A model generated the notes under the pieces. The model searched no databases. It was not told where the DNA came from and was given only the letters and a program-made list of their open reading frames with translations. From assembly GCF_001429165.1 (NCBI RefSeq), contig NZ_LMIR01000001.1:394875-458874 (forward strand): a stretch of 64,000 nt of DNA, read 5' to 3'. This document shows, piece after piece, positions 30,827 to 39,348 of the stretch. The position numbers and the translations under genes were made by a program. The stretch comes from Agromyces sp. Root81 (lineage in GTDB: Bacteria; Actinomycetota; Actinomycetes; Actinomycetales; Microbacteriaceae). Each line of letters begins with the position of its first letter. The stretch's first letter is position 1.

Positions 30827-31564
30827 ATGGGCACGCCAGGCAAGGTCGGCATCGTCTTCGTCTCGCACTCGGCGGGCATCGCCGACGGGCTCGTCCAGCT
30901 CGCGCGCCAGATGGCGCCGACGGCGACGTTGTTCGCCGCCGGTGGCACCGACGACGGCCGCATCGGCACGAGTTTCGATCTCGTGACCGCCGGCATCGCC
31001 GAGGCCGATTCCGGCTCGGGCGTGGTCGTGCTGTGCGACCTCGGGTCTGCCATCCTCACGGCGGAGACCGCCCTCGACTTCCTCGACGACGAGAGCCGCG
31101 ACCGCGTGCGCATCGTCGACGCACCGCTCGTGGAGGGTGGCGTCGCAGCCGCGGTGGCCGCCGAATCGGGCGATGCGCTCGATCGCGTCGTCGCCGCGGC
31201 GGAGTCCGCGCGATGGGCCGCGGGCGACGGTGAACCGACCGGTGCAACAGTGGTCGGCGCGAATGCGGGAGGAACGACGGATACCGCGGCACCCCAGCCC
31301 GCGGCATCCGGCTACACCCGAAGCATCCGTCTCGTGAACTCCGACGGCCTGCACGCGCGACCGGCTGCCGAACTCGTGAAACTCGCGAGCACCTTTCCGC
31401 AGAAGGTCACCGTGAACGGCACCGACGCCAAGAGCCTGCTCGGCATCATGTCGCTGGGACTCACGAAGGGAGCCCAGGTCGACATCACGAGCAAGGACCT
31501 CAGCGGACGTGAAGCGGTCGACGCGTTGGCGGCACTCGCCGAATCGGGCTTCGGGGAGGCCTGA
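30827..31564 (+). CDS. dhaM: DhaM: PTS EIIA-like phosphotransferase fused to HPr
   Basis: 245 residues. Residues 1-130 form the mannose-type EIIA fold with the phospho-His in VFVSHSAGIADG. Residues 160-245 form an HPr domain with NSDGLHARPAAELV (phospho-His) and KSLLGIMSLGL. Phosphate passes from PEP via enzyme I to HPr, DhaM and then DhaL-ADP. No enzyme I domain is attached, so a genomic enzyme I is required. It starts 1 nt after the dhaL stop. Its stop faces the SDR stop 15 nt away within the dyad TGACCG-N6-CGGTCA. Confidence 0.93.
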   Translation: MGTPGKVGIVFVSHSAGIADGLVQLARQMAPTATLFAAGGTDDGRIGTSFDLVTAGIAEADSGSGVVVLCDLGSAILTAETALDFLDDESRDRVRIVDAPLVEGGVAAAVAAESGDALDRVVAAAESARWAAGDGEPTGATVVGANAGGTTDTAAPQPAASGYTRSIRLVNSDGLHARPAAELVKLASTFPQKVTVNGTDAKSLLGIMSLGLTKGAQVDITSKDLSGREAVDALAALAESGFGEA

Positions 31565-31576
31565 CCGCAGAGCCGG

Positions 31577-32341
31577 TCAGTTGCCGCCGGCGACGCGGAT
31601 GTCGGCACCCGAGGTGTAGGCGGCATCCGCCGAGAAGAGGTAGGCGACTGCGCCGGCGATCTCGTGCGGCTCGCCGGCCCGTCGCATCGGGATGTTCGGA
31701 GCCCGTTCCTCGGGCGCGTTCGGACGACCGGCCGCAGCATGGATCTCGGTGTGCGTGGTGCCGGGGGAGACCGTGTTCACCCGTACGCCGACCGGACCGA
31801 ACTCCTTCGAGGTGCCGGTCGTGAGCGCATTGAGCGCCGCCTTGCTCATGGCGTAAGGGATGTACGTGTTCGGAGCGCCGCTCCGCGCCGCTCCGGAGGA
31901 GATGTTCACGATGCTGCCGCCGGCCCCGCCGCGATCGGTGGCCATGTGCGCGATCGCCGCGCGAGTGAGCACGATGGGCGCGAGCACGTTCACCCGGAAC
32001 AACTCGTCGCTCTCCTCGATGCTCGCGTCGAGGAACCCGCTGATGCGGCCGGTGATGCCGGCGTTGTTGACGAGACCGGTCACGCGGCCGAACTCGGCGA
32101 TCGCCGCCGGGATGACCGTGGCTGCGGCCTCGAGGTCGCCGAGATCGATCTGCAGGAGCAGCACTCGCGCACCGGATGCCGCGCATCGACGCGCCACCGC
32201 GTCGGCCTCGTCGCGGCGCTCACGGAACGTCAGCACGAGATCGTGACCGTCTGCGGCGAGGCGTTCGGCGATCGCAGCGCCGATTCCGCGGCTCGCACCG
32301 GTGATGATCGTGACCGGGCGTGTGGCTGGGACATCCGTCAT
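31577..32341 (-). CDS. SDR family oxidoreductase (glucose dehydrogenase/FabG-like)
   Basis: 254 residues. NAD(P) motif TGASRGIGAAIAE, NNAG at LVNNAGITG, catalytic Ser in VNISSGAA and YAMSK for Tyr/Lys, and ADIRVAGGN at the end. Basic residues after the second strand (TFRERRDEA) suggest NADP(H) preference. Substrate unknown. The -10 hexamer 6 nt upstream supports the ATG at 32341. Confidence 0.88.
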   Translation of the reverse strand: MTDVPATRPVTIITGASRGIGAAIAERLAADGHDLVLTFRERRDEADAVARRCAASGARVLLLQIDLGDLEAAATVIPAAIAEFGRVTGLVNNAGITGRISGFLDASIEESDELFRVNVLAPIVLTRAAIAHMATDRGGAGGSIVNISSGAARSGAPNTYIPYAMSKAALNALTTGTSKEFGPVGVRVNTVSPGTTHTEIHAAAGRPNAPEERAPNIPMRRAGEPHEIAGAVAYLFSADAAYTSGADIRVAGGN

Positions 32342-32347
32342 GCCTTC

Positions 32348-32353
32348 ACCCTA
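32348..32353 (-). promoter_or_regulatory. -10 element of the SDR gene (leaderless)
   Basis: TAGGGT on the minus strand, 6 nt from ATG 32341. Confidence 0.45.
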
Positions 32354-32424
32354 TTCGCGCGTACCGGCACCTGCACGCGCCTGCCCTGGCCAGATGACAC
32401 TGGCGCGCGCCCACATCGCGGGCG

Positions 32425-32430
32425 TACCAT
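32425..32430 (+). promoter_or_regulatory. -10 element of the gene at 32438 (leaderless)
   Basis: TACCAT, 7 nt before ATG 32438. Confidence 0.4.
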
Positions 32431-32437
32431 CGGGCGC

Positions 32438-32767
32438 ATGGCACGCGACACAGCGAGCCGCGAAGACGGCAATGCGTTCACGCACTTCTTCGACCGGATC
32501 GACCGGGCGTTGCTGCCCGTGTTCGGTCCGCCGCCGCTGACGGCGGACGACGGGGTGCTCGAGCCGAACGATGGAAAGGCGTGTCCGATCTGCGGACACC
32601 CCATGTTCGAGCACGTCATCGATCACTCCTCCTCCAACACCGTGCTGGTCTGCCCGACCGACGAGCGGCTGCCGGAGCACGAGGTCGAGGGACCGTACAA
32701 CGAGCTCGGAATGCCGGCCACCGGCCGGCGACTCGAGAAGTACGCCGAACGCCACGCCGTGAACTAG
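32438..32767 (+). CDS. Small zinc-ribbon-like protein, unknown function
   Basis: 109 residues. CPICGHPMFEHVIDH near residue 50 and LVCPTDERLP about 20 residues later give Cys/His positions for one metal site. The rest is a charged N-terminus (THFFDRIDRALLPVF) and a polar tail. I do not recognise the family. The codon pattern is that of the neighbours, and the start is supported by a -10 element 7 nt upstream. Confidence 0.65.
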   Translation: MARDTASREDGNAFTHFFDRIDRALLPVFGPPPLTADDGVLEPNDGKACPICGHPMFEHVIDHSSSNTVLVCPTDERLPEHEVEGPYNELGMPATGRRLEKYAERHAVN

Positions 32768-32834
32768 CGGGAACTCTCGGCCGCCGATCGTCGGTGACGA
32801 GCGTTTCGTGGCGCCTACGGGCGTCGGCGGAGCT

Positions 32835-33497
32835 TCATGACGACCGGACCGCGGTCGAGGTGATCGCGGTCGTCAGGTCGCTCATCCGCGTGATCACCAC
32901 GTCCGCCTTGCCCAGCAGCGGAGCCGGCGTGAGACCCGCGTACCCGACGACGGTCATCCCAGCTGCCCGGGCGGCCTCGACTCCGGCCGGGCTGTCTTCG
33001 ACGACGACGCAGGCTCCGGGCCGATACCCCATCGAAGCCGCGGCGTGGAGGAAGAGGTCGGGTGCCGGCTTGCCGCGCTCGACATCTTCCGCGCTGTAGA
33101 TGCGGCCTCGGAAGTTGTCCCAGAGTCCGGTCAGGTTCAGCGAGTGCCTGATCGCGTCGTGACTTCCAGAAGACCCGACGCACGTCGCCGATCCGGCGGC
33201 CTGCAGCGCTGAGATCGCCTGATTGATTCCCGGAACAGGTGCGAGTTCGCGTTCGAACAGGGCCCGGTGCGCATTCCGCCGCAGCTCGAGCCAGCCGTCG
33301 GGAACCGCCCGGCCGATGTGCCGCTCCACGTTGGCGACGAAATCACCAGTGCTCCGGCCGAGATGCTCGTCGTAGATCTCTGGGACGGTGATCGGCCACC
33401 CCAGCTCGGCGATCATCTCGAGATCGACCCGTTGCAGCAGTCGCTCGCTGTCGACGAGTACGCCATCGCAGTCGAAGATGATCAGCTCGCCGGTCAT
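32835..33497 (-). CDS. HAD family hydrolase (beta-phosphoglucomutase-like)
   Basis: 220 residues. HAD motif I FDCDGVLVDSE, cap domain following, motif II Ser in CVGSSGSHD, motif III Lys in GKPAPDLF, motif IV VVVEDSPAGVEAA. The cap type and motif I variant fit the phosphatase/beta-phosphoglucomutase branch. Substrate cannot be assigned. Monocistronic with a -10 hexamer 7 nt from the ATG. Confidence 0.88.
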   Translation of the reverse strand: MTGELIIFDCDGVLVDSERLLQRVDLEMIAELGWPITVPEIYDEHLGRSTGDFVANVERHIGRAVPDGWLELRRNAHRALFERELAPVPGINQAISALQAAGSATCVGSSGSHDAIRHSLNLTGLWDNFRGRIYSAEDVERGKPAPDLFLHAAASMGYRPGACVVVEDSPAGVEAARAAGMTVVGYAGLTPAPLLGKADVVITRMSDLTTAITSTAVRSS

Positions 33498-33504
33498 GGT
33501 CGCG

Positions 33505-33510
33505 ACGATA
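33505..33510 (-). promoter_or_regulatory. -10 element of the HAD gene (leaderless)
   Basis: TATCGT on the minus strand, 7 nt from ATG 33497. Confidence 0.45.
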
Positions 33511-33540
33511 GCAGGGACAGCGGGGGAGCGGTGGTCGGCA

Positions 33541-33834
33541 TCACCAGGGCCTGGTGTCCTTGCCGTCGAGCCAGAGCCGGCCGATGCTGGTCGGCGGTTC
33601 GGGCGTCGTCTCGGCGTTCTTGATGTCGATGGTGTCGCGGTGCTTGATGACCTGGGCGATGGCCATGGCGTGGCCGTGCCCGAGTGCGTACTCGGATTTC
33701 AGCCACGCGATGACCTCGCCGGTCTTGGTGCCGGCGCTGCCGAGTCCGCATTCATCGGCGAGTTCGATGAAGCGGCGCGGCGTGAGGCCCGTCGAGGTTT
33801 CGACGTTGTCGAGGTATGCCTGTCCTTTGGACAT
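33541..33834 (-). CDS. DUF4287 domain protein
   Basis: 97 residues, spanning the whole DUF4287 domain: QAYLDNVETSTGLTPRRFIEL, GTKTGEVIAWLKSEYALGHGHAMAI. Function unknown; proteins of this family often sit beside SRPBCC or RibD-type reductase genes, and here it follows one by 10 nt on the same strand. GAGC-type site before the ATG is weak. Confidence 0.85.
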   Translation of the reverse strand: MSKGQAYLDNVETSTGLTPRRFIELADECGLGSAGTKTGEVIAWLKSEYALGHGHAMAIAQVIKHRDTIDIKNAETTPEPPTSIGRLWLDGKDTRPW

Positions 33835-33844
33835 GTTCGTGCTC

Positions 33845-34396
33845 CTATTCGTGGTGCGTGCTCGGGCGGTGGACAGTCAGCTGGACGCCGCGTTCGAGCG
33901 TGCGCGACTCGACGAGTTCGAGGTCGACACGCGGCCCGGCGTAGGTGTCGAACAGGCGTCGGCCTTCGCCGAGAACGACCGGGTGAGTGAGGATGCGGAG
34001 CTCGTCGAGGAGGCCGCCCGCGATCAGGGATTCGACGAGACGGATGCTTCCAGCCACGGTGACCCGGCCTTCCCCGCTCTCCTTCAGCGCAGCGAGGTCG
34101 TCGAAGCCCACCACCTCGGAGTTGTGCCAGGTCGGAGAGCCGAGCGTGCTCGACACGACGATCTTCGGCATCGCGTTGAGCTGACGGGCGAGGGGCACGT
34201 CGTCGCCGCGATCGGGCCACGAGCCGGCGAACACCTCGTAGGTTCGGCGGCCCAGCAAGAGCGCGGATGCCTCGCCCTGCTCGCGTGTCACCTCGGCGAG
34301 CATCTCTTGGCCCACCCAGGGGAAGTGCCATGTCTCGGGGGCTTCGACGACGAGGTCGAGGCTCGCGAACAGTTCCGCGGTGATCGTCCTGGTCAT
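33845..34396 (-). CDS. Dihydrofolate reductase family (RibD C-terminal-like) protein
   Basis: 183 residues from ATG 34396; a GTG at 34405 would overlap the upstream stop. RibD_C/DHFR fold: ALLLGRRTYEVFAGSWPD, IVVSSTL, VTVAGSIRLVESLIAGGLLDEL and PVVLGEGRRLFD. Proteins of this family bind NADPH; the substrate is unknown. It sits between an alpha/beta hydrolase and a DUF4287 gene, with a 1-nt gap to the hydrolase, so the three form an operon divergent from a TetR regulator. Confidence 0.87.
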   Translation of the reverse strand: MTRTITAELFASLDLVVEAPETWHFPWVGQEMLAEVTREQGEASALLLGRRTYEVFAGSWPDRGDDVPLARQLNAMPKIVVSSTLGSPTWHNSEVVGFDDLAALKESGEGRVTVAGSIRLVESLIAGGLLDELRILTHPVVLGEGRRLFDTYAGPRVDLELVESRTLERGVQLTVHRPSTHHE

Positions 34397-34397
34397 G

Positions 34398-35204
34398 TCA
34401 GGCACTCACAGCGATCGAACGGATGACGGGAGCGACCGCGTCTGCCGGAAGCTGGTGGTCTCCACCGGGCACGATGACCAGCTCGCTTCCGGGTACGACC
34501 TCGGCGAATGCCTCAGCGCCGGATCGGATGGACGGGAACGTCGATTCGCCGACCAGGACCGTGATGGGAACGGGGATCGGCACGTAGCGTTCGAGCGCGG
34601 CGACATCGCCCGACATGGTGTCGCCCATGATGCGTGCGTCGTAGCGCAGGGTGCCGGCGAAGGGCTCCACTGCGGCGATGAACGGTGACGCCATCATCTG
34701 GTCGACCATCTCCGGCGGCAGTCCGACTGCCTCGAGCGAGAAGTACCGAAGGGCTCCGAGCCGATCGCCGGCGGCTGCGAACGCATCGAGCCGCGCGATG
34801 TAGTCCACCGGAATCGGCGGACGCGCGTCGTCGGCGATGAACGGCGGCTCGAAGGCGGCGACCGCTGCGACCGGCACACCGGCGAGCGCGGCCTCGAGCG
34901 CGAGGACGGCACCGGAGGACTCGCCGAGCAGGATCGCGTTTCCGCCGACGTGTTCGACGAGCGCGGCGATGTCCTCGATCTCGCGTTCGATGGCGTACGT
35001 CTCGGCATCACCGCTCTCGCCGCGACCGCGGCGATCGTAGGTGAGGACGCGGAGACCACCGGTCGCGGCCAGCGCCGCGGGACCGGAGGAGATGGCTCGG
35101 TAGGCAGTTGCACCGTGCACATAGATCACCACAGGGGCATCCGTCGTGCCGAGGTCGTCGAACCCGATCCGCGTGCCATCTGCGGAGTGGATGAACTGAG
35201 TCAT
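34398..35204 (-). CDS. Alpha/beta hydrolase
   Basis: 268 residues. Oxyanion region YVHGATAYR, nucleophile elbow LGESSGAVLAL (Ser near residue 96), and a catalytic His in VPGGDHQLPAD near residue 250. Substrate unknown. It is the first gene after the divergent promoter region with four GTAC-containing dyads (35222-35272), so TetR repression of this operon is likely. Confidence 0.87.
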   Translation of the reverse strand: MTQFIHSADGTRIGFDDLGTTDAPVVIYVHGATAYRAISSGPAALAATGGLRVLTYDRRGRGESGDAETYAIEREIEDIAALVEHVGGNAILLGESSGAVLALEAALAGVPVAAVAAFEPPFIADDARPPIPVDYIARLDAFAAAGDRLGALRYFSLEAVGLPPEMVDQMMASPFIAAVEPFAGTLRYDARIMGDTMSGDVAALERYVPIPVPITVLVGESTFPSIRSGAEAFAEVVPGSELVIVPGGDHQLPADAVAPVIRSIAVSA

Positions 35205-35221
35205 GAGAACTTCCCTTCATA

Positions 35222-35272
35222 TGAACGGTACCGTTCAGTACGGTACTGAGTGGTACAGTACTGGCAGGTACC
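35222..35272. promoter_or_regulatory. TetR operator array in the hydrolase/tetR divergent region
   Basis: TGAACGGTACCGTTCA (35222-35237) is a perfect 16-bp palindrome. TCAGTAC-G-GTACTGA (35235-35249) is a second perfect dyad overlapping it by 3 nt. GTAC-A-GTAC (35253-35261) and GGTACC (35267-35272) follow, the last abutting the GGAGGAG ribosome binding site of tetR. The array lies between the divergent starts 35204 and 35287. Confidence 0.7.
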
Positions 35273-35286
35273 GGAGGAGTCAAGTG

Positions 35287-35901
35287 ATGATTACCAATCC
35301 ACGTGTCGAGGCGACGCGGGCCCGAATCCTGAACGCCGCCCTGGATGCATTCGTCCTCGACGGGTACACGGGCGCGAGTACTGACGTGATCGCAGCAGCT
35401 GCGGCGGCATCGAAGCAGACCGTCTACAAGTACTTCGGCGACAAGGAGGGGCTCTTCCGAGCGCTGATCTCAGACGTCGTCGACCGGGTGCACGATTCCA
35501 TCGTGCGCCTCGACATCGACGCCTACGAGGATGGGGAAGCGGTCGTGCGGGCGCTTGCCAGGCTGCTCACCGACTCGGTGCTCGACCGTCGTGTCCAACG
35601 ATTCCGTCGCCTCGTGATCGCTGAGGCTGCTCGCTTCCCCGACATCGGCCGCGCGTACTACGAAGGAGCGTTCGAGCACACGCTCGGCCGCATGGCCGAC
35701 CTGCTCGCCAGTGCGAGCGAGCGGGGCCTGCTGCACATCGACGAGCCGCGAATCGCTGCGAATCAGCTGGCCGGGCTGCTGCTCTGGATCCCCAGCAACC
35801 GGATCATGATGACCGGCCGGTTCGATGCCATCTCCGAAGCGGAGGTCGAGTCCGGGTTGGAGTCGGGCGTTCGCGTGTTCCTGGCGGCGTTCAGAGATTG
35901 A
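35287..35901 (+). CDS. TetR/AcrR family transcriptional regulator
   Basis: 204 residues from ATG 35287, with GGAGGAG upstream; GTG 35284 is an alternative. The helix-turn-helix is ATRARILNAALDAFV to KQTVYKYFGDKEGLFRAL (about residues 9-56), and the ligand-binding half is all-helical. It most likely represses itself and the divergent hydrolase/reductase/DUF4287 operon through the GTAC dyads. Inducer unknown. Confidence 0.9.
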   Translation: MITNPRVEATRARILNAALDAFVLDGYTGASTDVIAAAAAASKQTVYKYFGDKEGLFRALISDVVDRVHDSIVRLDIDAYEDGEAVVRALARLLTDSVLDRRVQRFRRLVIAEAARFPDIGRAYYEGAFEHTLGRMADLLASASERGLLHIDEPRIAANQLAGLLLWIPSNRIMMTGRFDAISEAEVESGLESGVRVFLAAFRD

Positions 35902-35986
35902 CCTCACGCGGGGGAGCGGCTCACGATCCCGTAACGGAAGCTGTGAAAGCGCACACTGAGCTTCGACGGCTCGACAAGCTGGGGGC

Positions 35987-36322
35987 GTGACGTCCATCAC
36001 CGAGGCGAGCAGGGTGTGGCAGCCGATCGCGGCGACCGCCGCAGTCATGATGGTCACGGTGTTCCTCATCTCGCTGATGCCGGAGATCTGCCCGGCGATC
36101 GATCCCGCACCAGCGAGCTGCCGCTCCGACGCGCGGGGATCGACCGCCGTGGGCGTCGGGCTCCTGGTCGCTGTCGTGGCCACCACCGGGGTCGTATCGA
36201 CGTACGCCGTACCATTCCGTTGGCGATATCGGGCGATGACCACGGCGATGATCGCCGTCGTGCTGGCAGGCGTCATCGCGATGATCGCGACCCTGTTCGC
36301 GTCGGGCTTCATCGTCATCTGA
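35987..36322 (+). CDS. Small membrane protein, unknown function
   Basis: 111 residues, GTG start. Three predicted membrane helices: IAATAAVMMVTVFLISLMP, VGVGLLVAVVATTGVVST and AMIAVVLAGVIAMIATLF, with two cysteines (EICPA, ASCRS) in the first loop. No family recognised. The hydrophobic pattern argues for this frame over the antisense frame. Confidence 0.55.
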   Translation: MTSITEASRVWQPIAATAAVMMVTVFLISLMPEICPAIDPAPASCRSDARGSTAVGVGLLVAVVATTGVVSTYAVPFRWRYRAMTTAMIAVVLAGVIAMIATLFASGFIVI

Positions 36323-36460
36323 TCGCCGGGGGAGTGAGCGTACGTTGACGGAACGGTGGGACGTCACGGACTCAGCAGATCAAGGAGATCGAACTTGCTC
36401 GGGAGCAGCTCCGGCCGCGTTGGGGATGGGGCTGCCTCGTTGGAGTGTGAAACTGGTTCG

Positions 36461-37195
36461 ATGACCGCCATCCTGCCCGAGCCGATCGACCTCGTCGGTT
36501 CCGCCGTGAAACTGACTCCGATGTCGGCTGCGGACATCCCCGGCCTCTACCGGGCCCTCGCCCGCAGGGAGGTTTTCGAGGGCGGATACGGTGGCGGCAT
36601 CGCGGCACTGCCGACCGATCTCGTCGCCTTCCGGGCGTTCGTCGCCGCGTACTATCTCGACGGTGCTGCGCCGTCGCTGGCTTGGACCATCCGGAATCTG
36701 ACCGGGACAGGGGAACCCAGGATCGTCGGGGCAACCTGGATGGGGGAGTTCGATCTCGGGAACGAGAGTGTGCACCTCGGAGCCACCGCATACAGTCCAG
36801 AGGAATGGGGAACGGTCGTGAACCCCGAAACCAAGCTGCTGACGCTCGGGCTCGCGTTCGGCCACGGCTTCAGTCGGGTGAAGATACAAGCGGATTCAGT
36901 GAACTCACGATCCCGCAGCGCGATAGAACGACTGGGCGCCGAGTTCGAGGGAGTCCTGCGGCGCGACCAGAAGAGAGCGGATGGCAGTTGGCGGGACACA
37001 GCCGTCTACTCCGTGCTGGCGGACGAGTGGCCCACTGTCAAGGCGGGTCTCGAGCAGCGGATCGCCGCGATAGCCAGCCGCGCCACGGGTGGCGAGCCAC
37101 GTCGCGAAGAAAGGTCGACGATCGAGGGAATTTCTCCGCATCGCTCGATACCTGCCCGAGAGCGCCCCTCACTTCGGCATACTCGTCTCACCTGA
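36461..37195 (+). CDS. GNAT family N-acetyltransferase
   Basis: 244 residues. Start of the domain VKLTPMSAADIPGLYRAL; acetyl-CoA region NPETKLLTLGLAFGHGFSRVKIQADSVN and RSRSAIERLGAEFEG, typical of the RimJ/RimL-like branch. The GNAT fold ends near residue 200; the remaining 40 residues (EPRREERSTIEG onwards) look non-conserved and run into the frame of the remnant at 37089, so the true end may have been altered. Confidence 0.75.
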   Translation: MTAILPEPIDLVGSAVKLTPMSAADIPGLYRALARREVFEGGYGGGIAALPTDLVAFRAFVAAYYLDGAAPSLAWTIRNLTGTGEPRIVGATWMGEFDLGNESVHLGATAYSPEEWGTVVNPETKLLTLGLAFGHGFSRVKIQADSVNSRSRSAIERLGAEFEGVLRRDQKRADGSWRDTAVYSVLADEWPTVKAGLEQRIAAIASRATGGEPRREERSTIEGISPHRSIPARERPSLRHTRLT

Positions 37196-37530
37196 CCGAA
37201 GACGAGAACGGGGTACGACGCAACGCCCGCCAAGATCTCTCGCTCGGCACGATCACCCCCGAGCAGTACAACGCCCTCATCGAGTCGGTCTACACCGGCT
37301 ATGCATCCCTGACGGCATTCCCCGAATCGCAACGCGGCCTTCGCGATGAGTTCGAGGCGATCGTGGCGTTCATCGAAGACAACCCCGACACCGCCACCGC
37401 CACCGCCACCGCCACCGGAGCCAGGTTCACCCCCACCGCCCCTGGGTACTACGAGGTACTCACCCCTGTGCGCGAAGCGTGCGCATCGAATCTCTCCGAA
37501 CTCGCGATCTTCTCGACCACAGGCGGCTGA
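37089..37530 (+). pseudogene. Frameshifted gene remnant with a hexanucleotide repeat
   Basis: Coding-like codon use is seen in one frame over about 37120-37185 (EFLRIARYLPESAPHFGILVS) and then in the +1 frame over about 37186-37400 (TEDENGVRRNARQDL, TPEQYNALIESVYTGY, FEAIVAFIEDNPD). No start codon precedes the second part. A CCGCCA repeat (37391-37414) follows and the frame stops at 37530. I do not recognise the family. Either a frameshifted gene or the C-terminal end of one lost upstream. Confidence 0.4.
37391..37418 (+). repeat. CCGCCA hexanucleotide tandem repeat
   Basis: Four complete CCGCCA units plus a partial one, encoding alternating Thr-Ala in the open frame; a short repeat of this kind can change length by slippage without changing frame. 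Confidence 0.8.
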
Positions 37531-37540
37531 GCCGCACCGG

Positions 37541-38953
37541 TCATGCGAAGGCGAATATCGGCGGGAAGGCGAACACGAGGATCGCCGCCCAGCCGAGGTA
37601 GACCGGGAGGTATCCGGTCTGCCAGGACTCGACACGTCCGAACGGCACGCGCCGGCGCACGAAGCCGATCTGCAGCCACGTGGCCCATGCGAGGTTTGCG
37701 AGGAGGATGAGGTTGAGTCCGAGCGAGGCCGTCTTGTTCGCGCTGAACCCGAACTCGCCGGTCCGGGCGATCATCGCGACGAGCACGATGATGTCGACGA
37801 CGAGCGCGGCAGCGAGCATGAGCACCTGCAGTCGATCGAACCAGCCGGGAGGAGCTGCGGGGTCGCGAGCCGAGATCGAGTACACGAGGAGCGCGACGAC
37901 CACGACGAGTACGAGGTCGAAGGCGATGAGCAGGTCGCGGCTGCCGTCGACGAGGTTCCATTGCATGACGGATGCCACGATGAGCGCGAGCATCATGAGT
38001 GTGAAGAGCGGGGTGAACACCTTCGTGAGCACCGGGGCGATGTTCTCGATGACGTGCTGCTTCGCGCCAACGAGCCAGGCGGAGACGAGGACCGCGCCCG
38101 CTGCACCGCACGGCAGCACCCACTCGCCGATGAACGGCGTGACGTCGACCTGGATCGAAGCGAACACGGCGATGGTGAGCCCGCTCAGGGCACCGCCAAC
38201 GATCGCGATGAGCACGTAATAGACGAGCCACTCGCCACTGAAGCGCAGGAAGTCCATCCGGGTGCGATCGCTCCGCCAGACGCCACCGGCGTCGACGATG
38301 CCCGTGACGAGCCAGAGTCCGACGATCGAGCCGATGGTCGCGAGCACGGCGGTCGCGGAGTTCTGCGTTGCGACCGTGACGGTCGAAGATCCTCCGTCGA
38401 ACGGGTAGAAGTTCAGTGCGAGCGCCGCGACTGCGAAGGCCGCGGCGACGCCGAGAAGCGTGCCGACGGGCGGTCGCCGCCGCCAGGCGAACCACGCGGC
38501 CAGGAACGGGAGTACGAGGACGGCGATGTTCCGGAAGACGAGTTCGGGATCGTCGGTGAGCAGCTCGGTCGCCTTCACCGCGATCCCGGCGCCGACGCCG
38601 AGCAGGAGGGCGACCACGAGCCCGTTGGCGCGGCGCACGAACGGCATCGTGCCGTTCGCGGCATCCGCGCCCTCGATGTCCGACGAGTCATGGAGAACGA
38701 GCTGCTTCCAGAGCCGGCCCGAATGCTCCGCGGCATACTCGCGCGAGAGCTCATCCATGCTGCCGAGTCGCTTGACGGCAATGAGGAACGCCTCGTCATC
38801 GGTGAGCCCCGCTGTCGTGAGGGCCTCGACACGATCGCGGAGGTGCGATTCGAGTTCGTCGACGTCGCAGAGGCTCAGGGCGTCGCGCCGCTCGATCCAG
38901 GCGCGCCATGAAGCGATGAGCTCGTCGAGCGCGGGGGACTGTTCGGTCGTCAT
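37541..38953 (-). CDS. Permease-prefix-domain membrane protein
   Basis: 470 residues. The first 80 residues form a soluble helical domain (DVDELESHLRDRVEALTTAGL, DEAFLIAVKRLGSMDELSREYA) known as a permease prefix domain. Ten to twelve membrane helices follow. This protein type is typically encoded directly downstream of a PadR regulator, as here (3-nt gap). Transport substrate unknown; the soluble domain may link the membrane part to regulation. Confidence 0.8.
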   Translation of the reverse strand: MTTEQSPALDELIASWRAWIERRDALSLCDVDELESHLRDRVEALTTAGLTDDEAFLIAVKRLGSMDELSREYAAEHSGRLWKQLVLHDSSDIEGADAANGTMPFVRRANGLVVALLLGVGAGIAVKATELLTDDPELVFRNIAVLVLPFLAAWFAWRRRPPVGTLLGVAAAFAVAALALNFYPFDGGSSTVTVATQNSATAVLATIGSIVGLWLVTGIVDAGGVWRSDRTRMDFLRFSGEWLVYYVLIAIVGGALSGLTIAVFASIQVDVTPFIGEWVLPCGAAGAVLVSAWLVGAKQHVIENIAPVLTKVFTPLFTLMMLALIVASVMQWNLVDGSRDLLIAFDLVLVVVVALLVYSISARDPAAPPGWFDRLQVLMLAAALVVDIIVLVAMIARTGEFGFSANKTASLGLNLILLANLAWATWLQIGFVRRRVPFGRVESWQTGYLPVYLGWAAILVFAFPPIFAFA

Positions 38954-38956
38954 CGT

Positions 38957-39325
38957 TCAGTCCAGTCCGAGTGCGAGCCGCGGCCGCCGGTTGTCGGGAG
39001 CGTCGGGCCAGATCTGGTCGAGCACCCCACCGATCGTCGACCACTGCCGGCGATGCTCGGCGAGCGTCGACGCGCCCTGCTCGCTCAGGCGATAGTGCTT
39101 GCGCGGCCGACCGCCGGGGGACTGGCGCCATTCGGAGTCGACGTGGCCGAGTCGCTCGAGCCGGTGCAGCAGGGGATAGAGCATGCCGTCGCTCCACTCG
39201 AGCTCACCGCCTGAAAGCTCGGTGATCCGCTGCAGGATCGCATAGCCGTACGACTCGCCCTCGGCCAGGATGCCGAGGACCACCGGGGTGGCCGCCGCAG
39301 CCACCAGGTCCTTGCCGATGCGCAT
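38957..39325 (-). CDS. PadR family transcriptional regulator
   Basis: 122 residues. Winged helix: TPVVLGILAEGESYGYAILQRI and SDGMLYPLLHRLERLGHVDSEW, with GGRPRKHYRLSEQG as the wing. It probably represses itself and the downstream membrane protein. The 12-bp direct repeats and the inverted half at 39349-39388 just upstream are the likely binding site. GGAGC lies 6 nt before the ATG. Confidence 0.92.
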   Translation of the reverse strand: MRIGKDLVAAAATPVVLGILAEGESYGYAILQRITELSGGELEWSDGMLYPLLHRLERLGHVDSEWRQSPGGRPRKHYRLSEQGASTLAEHRRQWSTIGGVLDQIWPDAPDNRRPRLALGLD

Positions 39326-39348
39326 GCGAGCTCCAACGCTACTTCAGC

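Noticed and set aside
31562-31579. TGACCG-N6-CGGTCA as a terminator between dhaM and the SDR gene
   Set aside because: Only 6 bp of stem and no T tract; the symmetry arises largely from the two facing stop codons.
37391-37418. CRISPR-like repeat
   Set aside because: Unit is 6 bp with no spacers; a simple tandem repeat inside an open frame.
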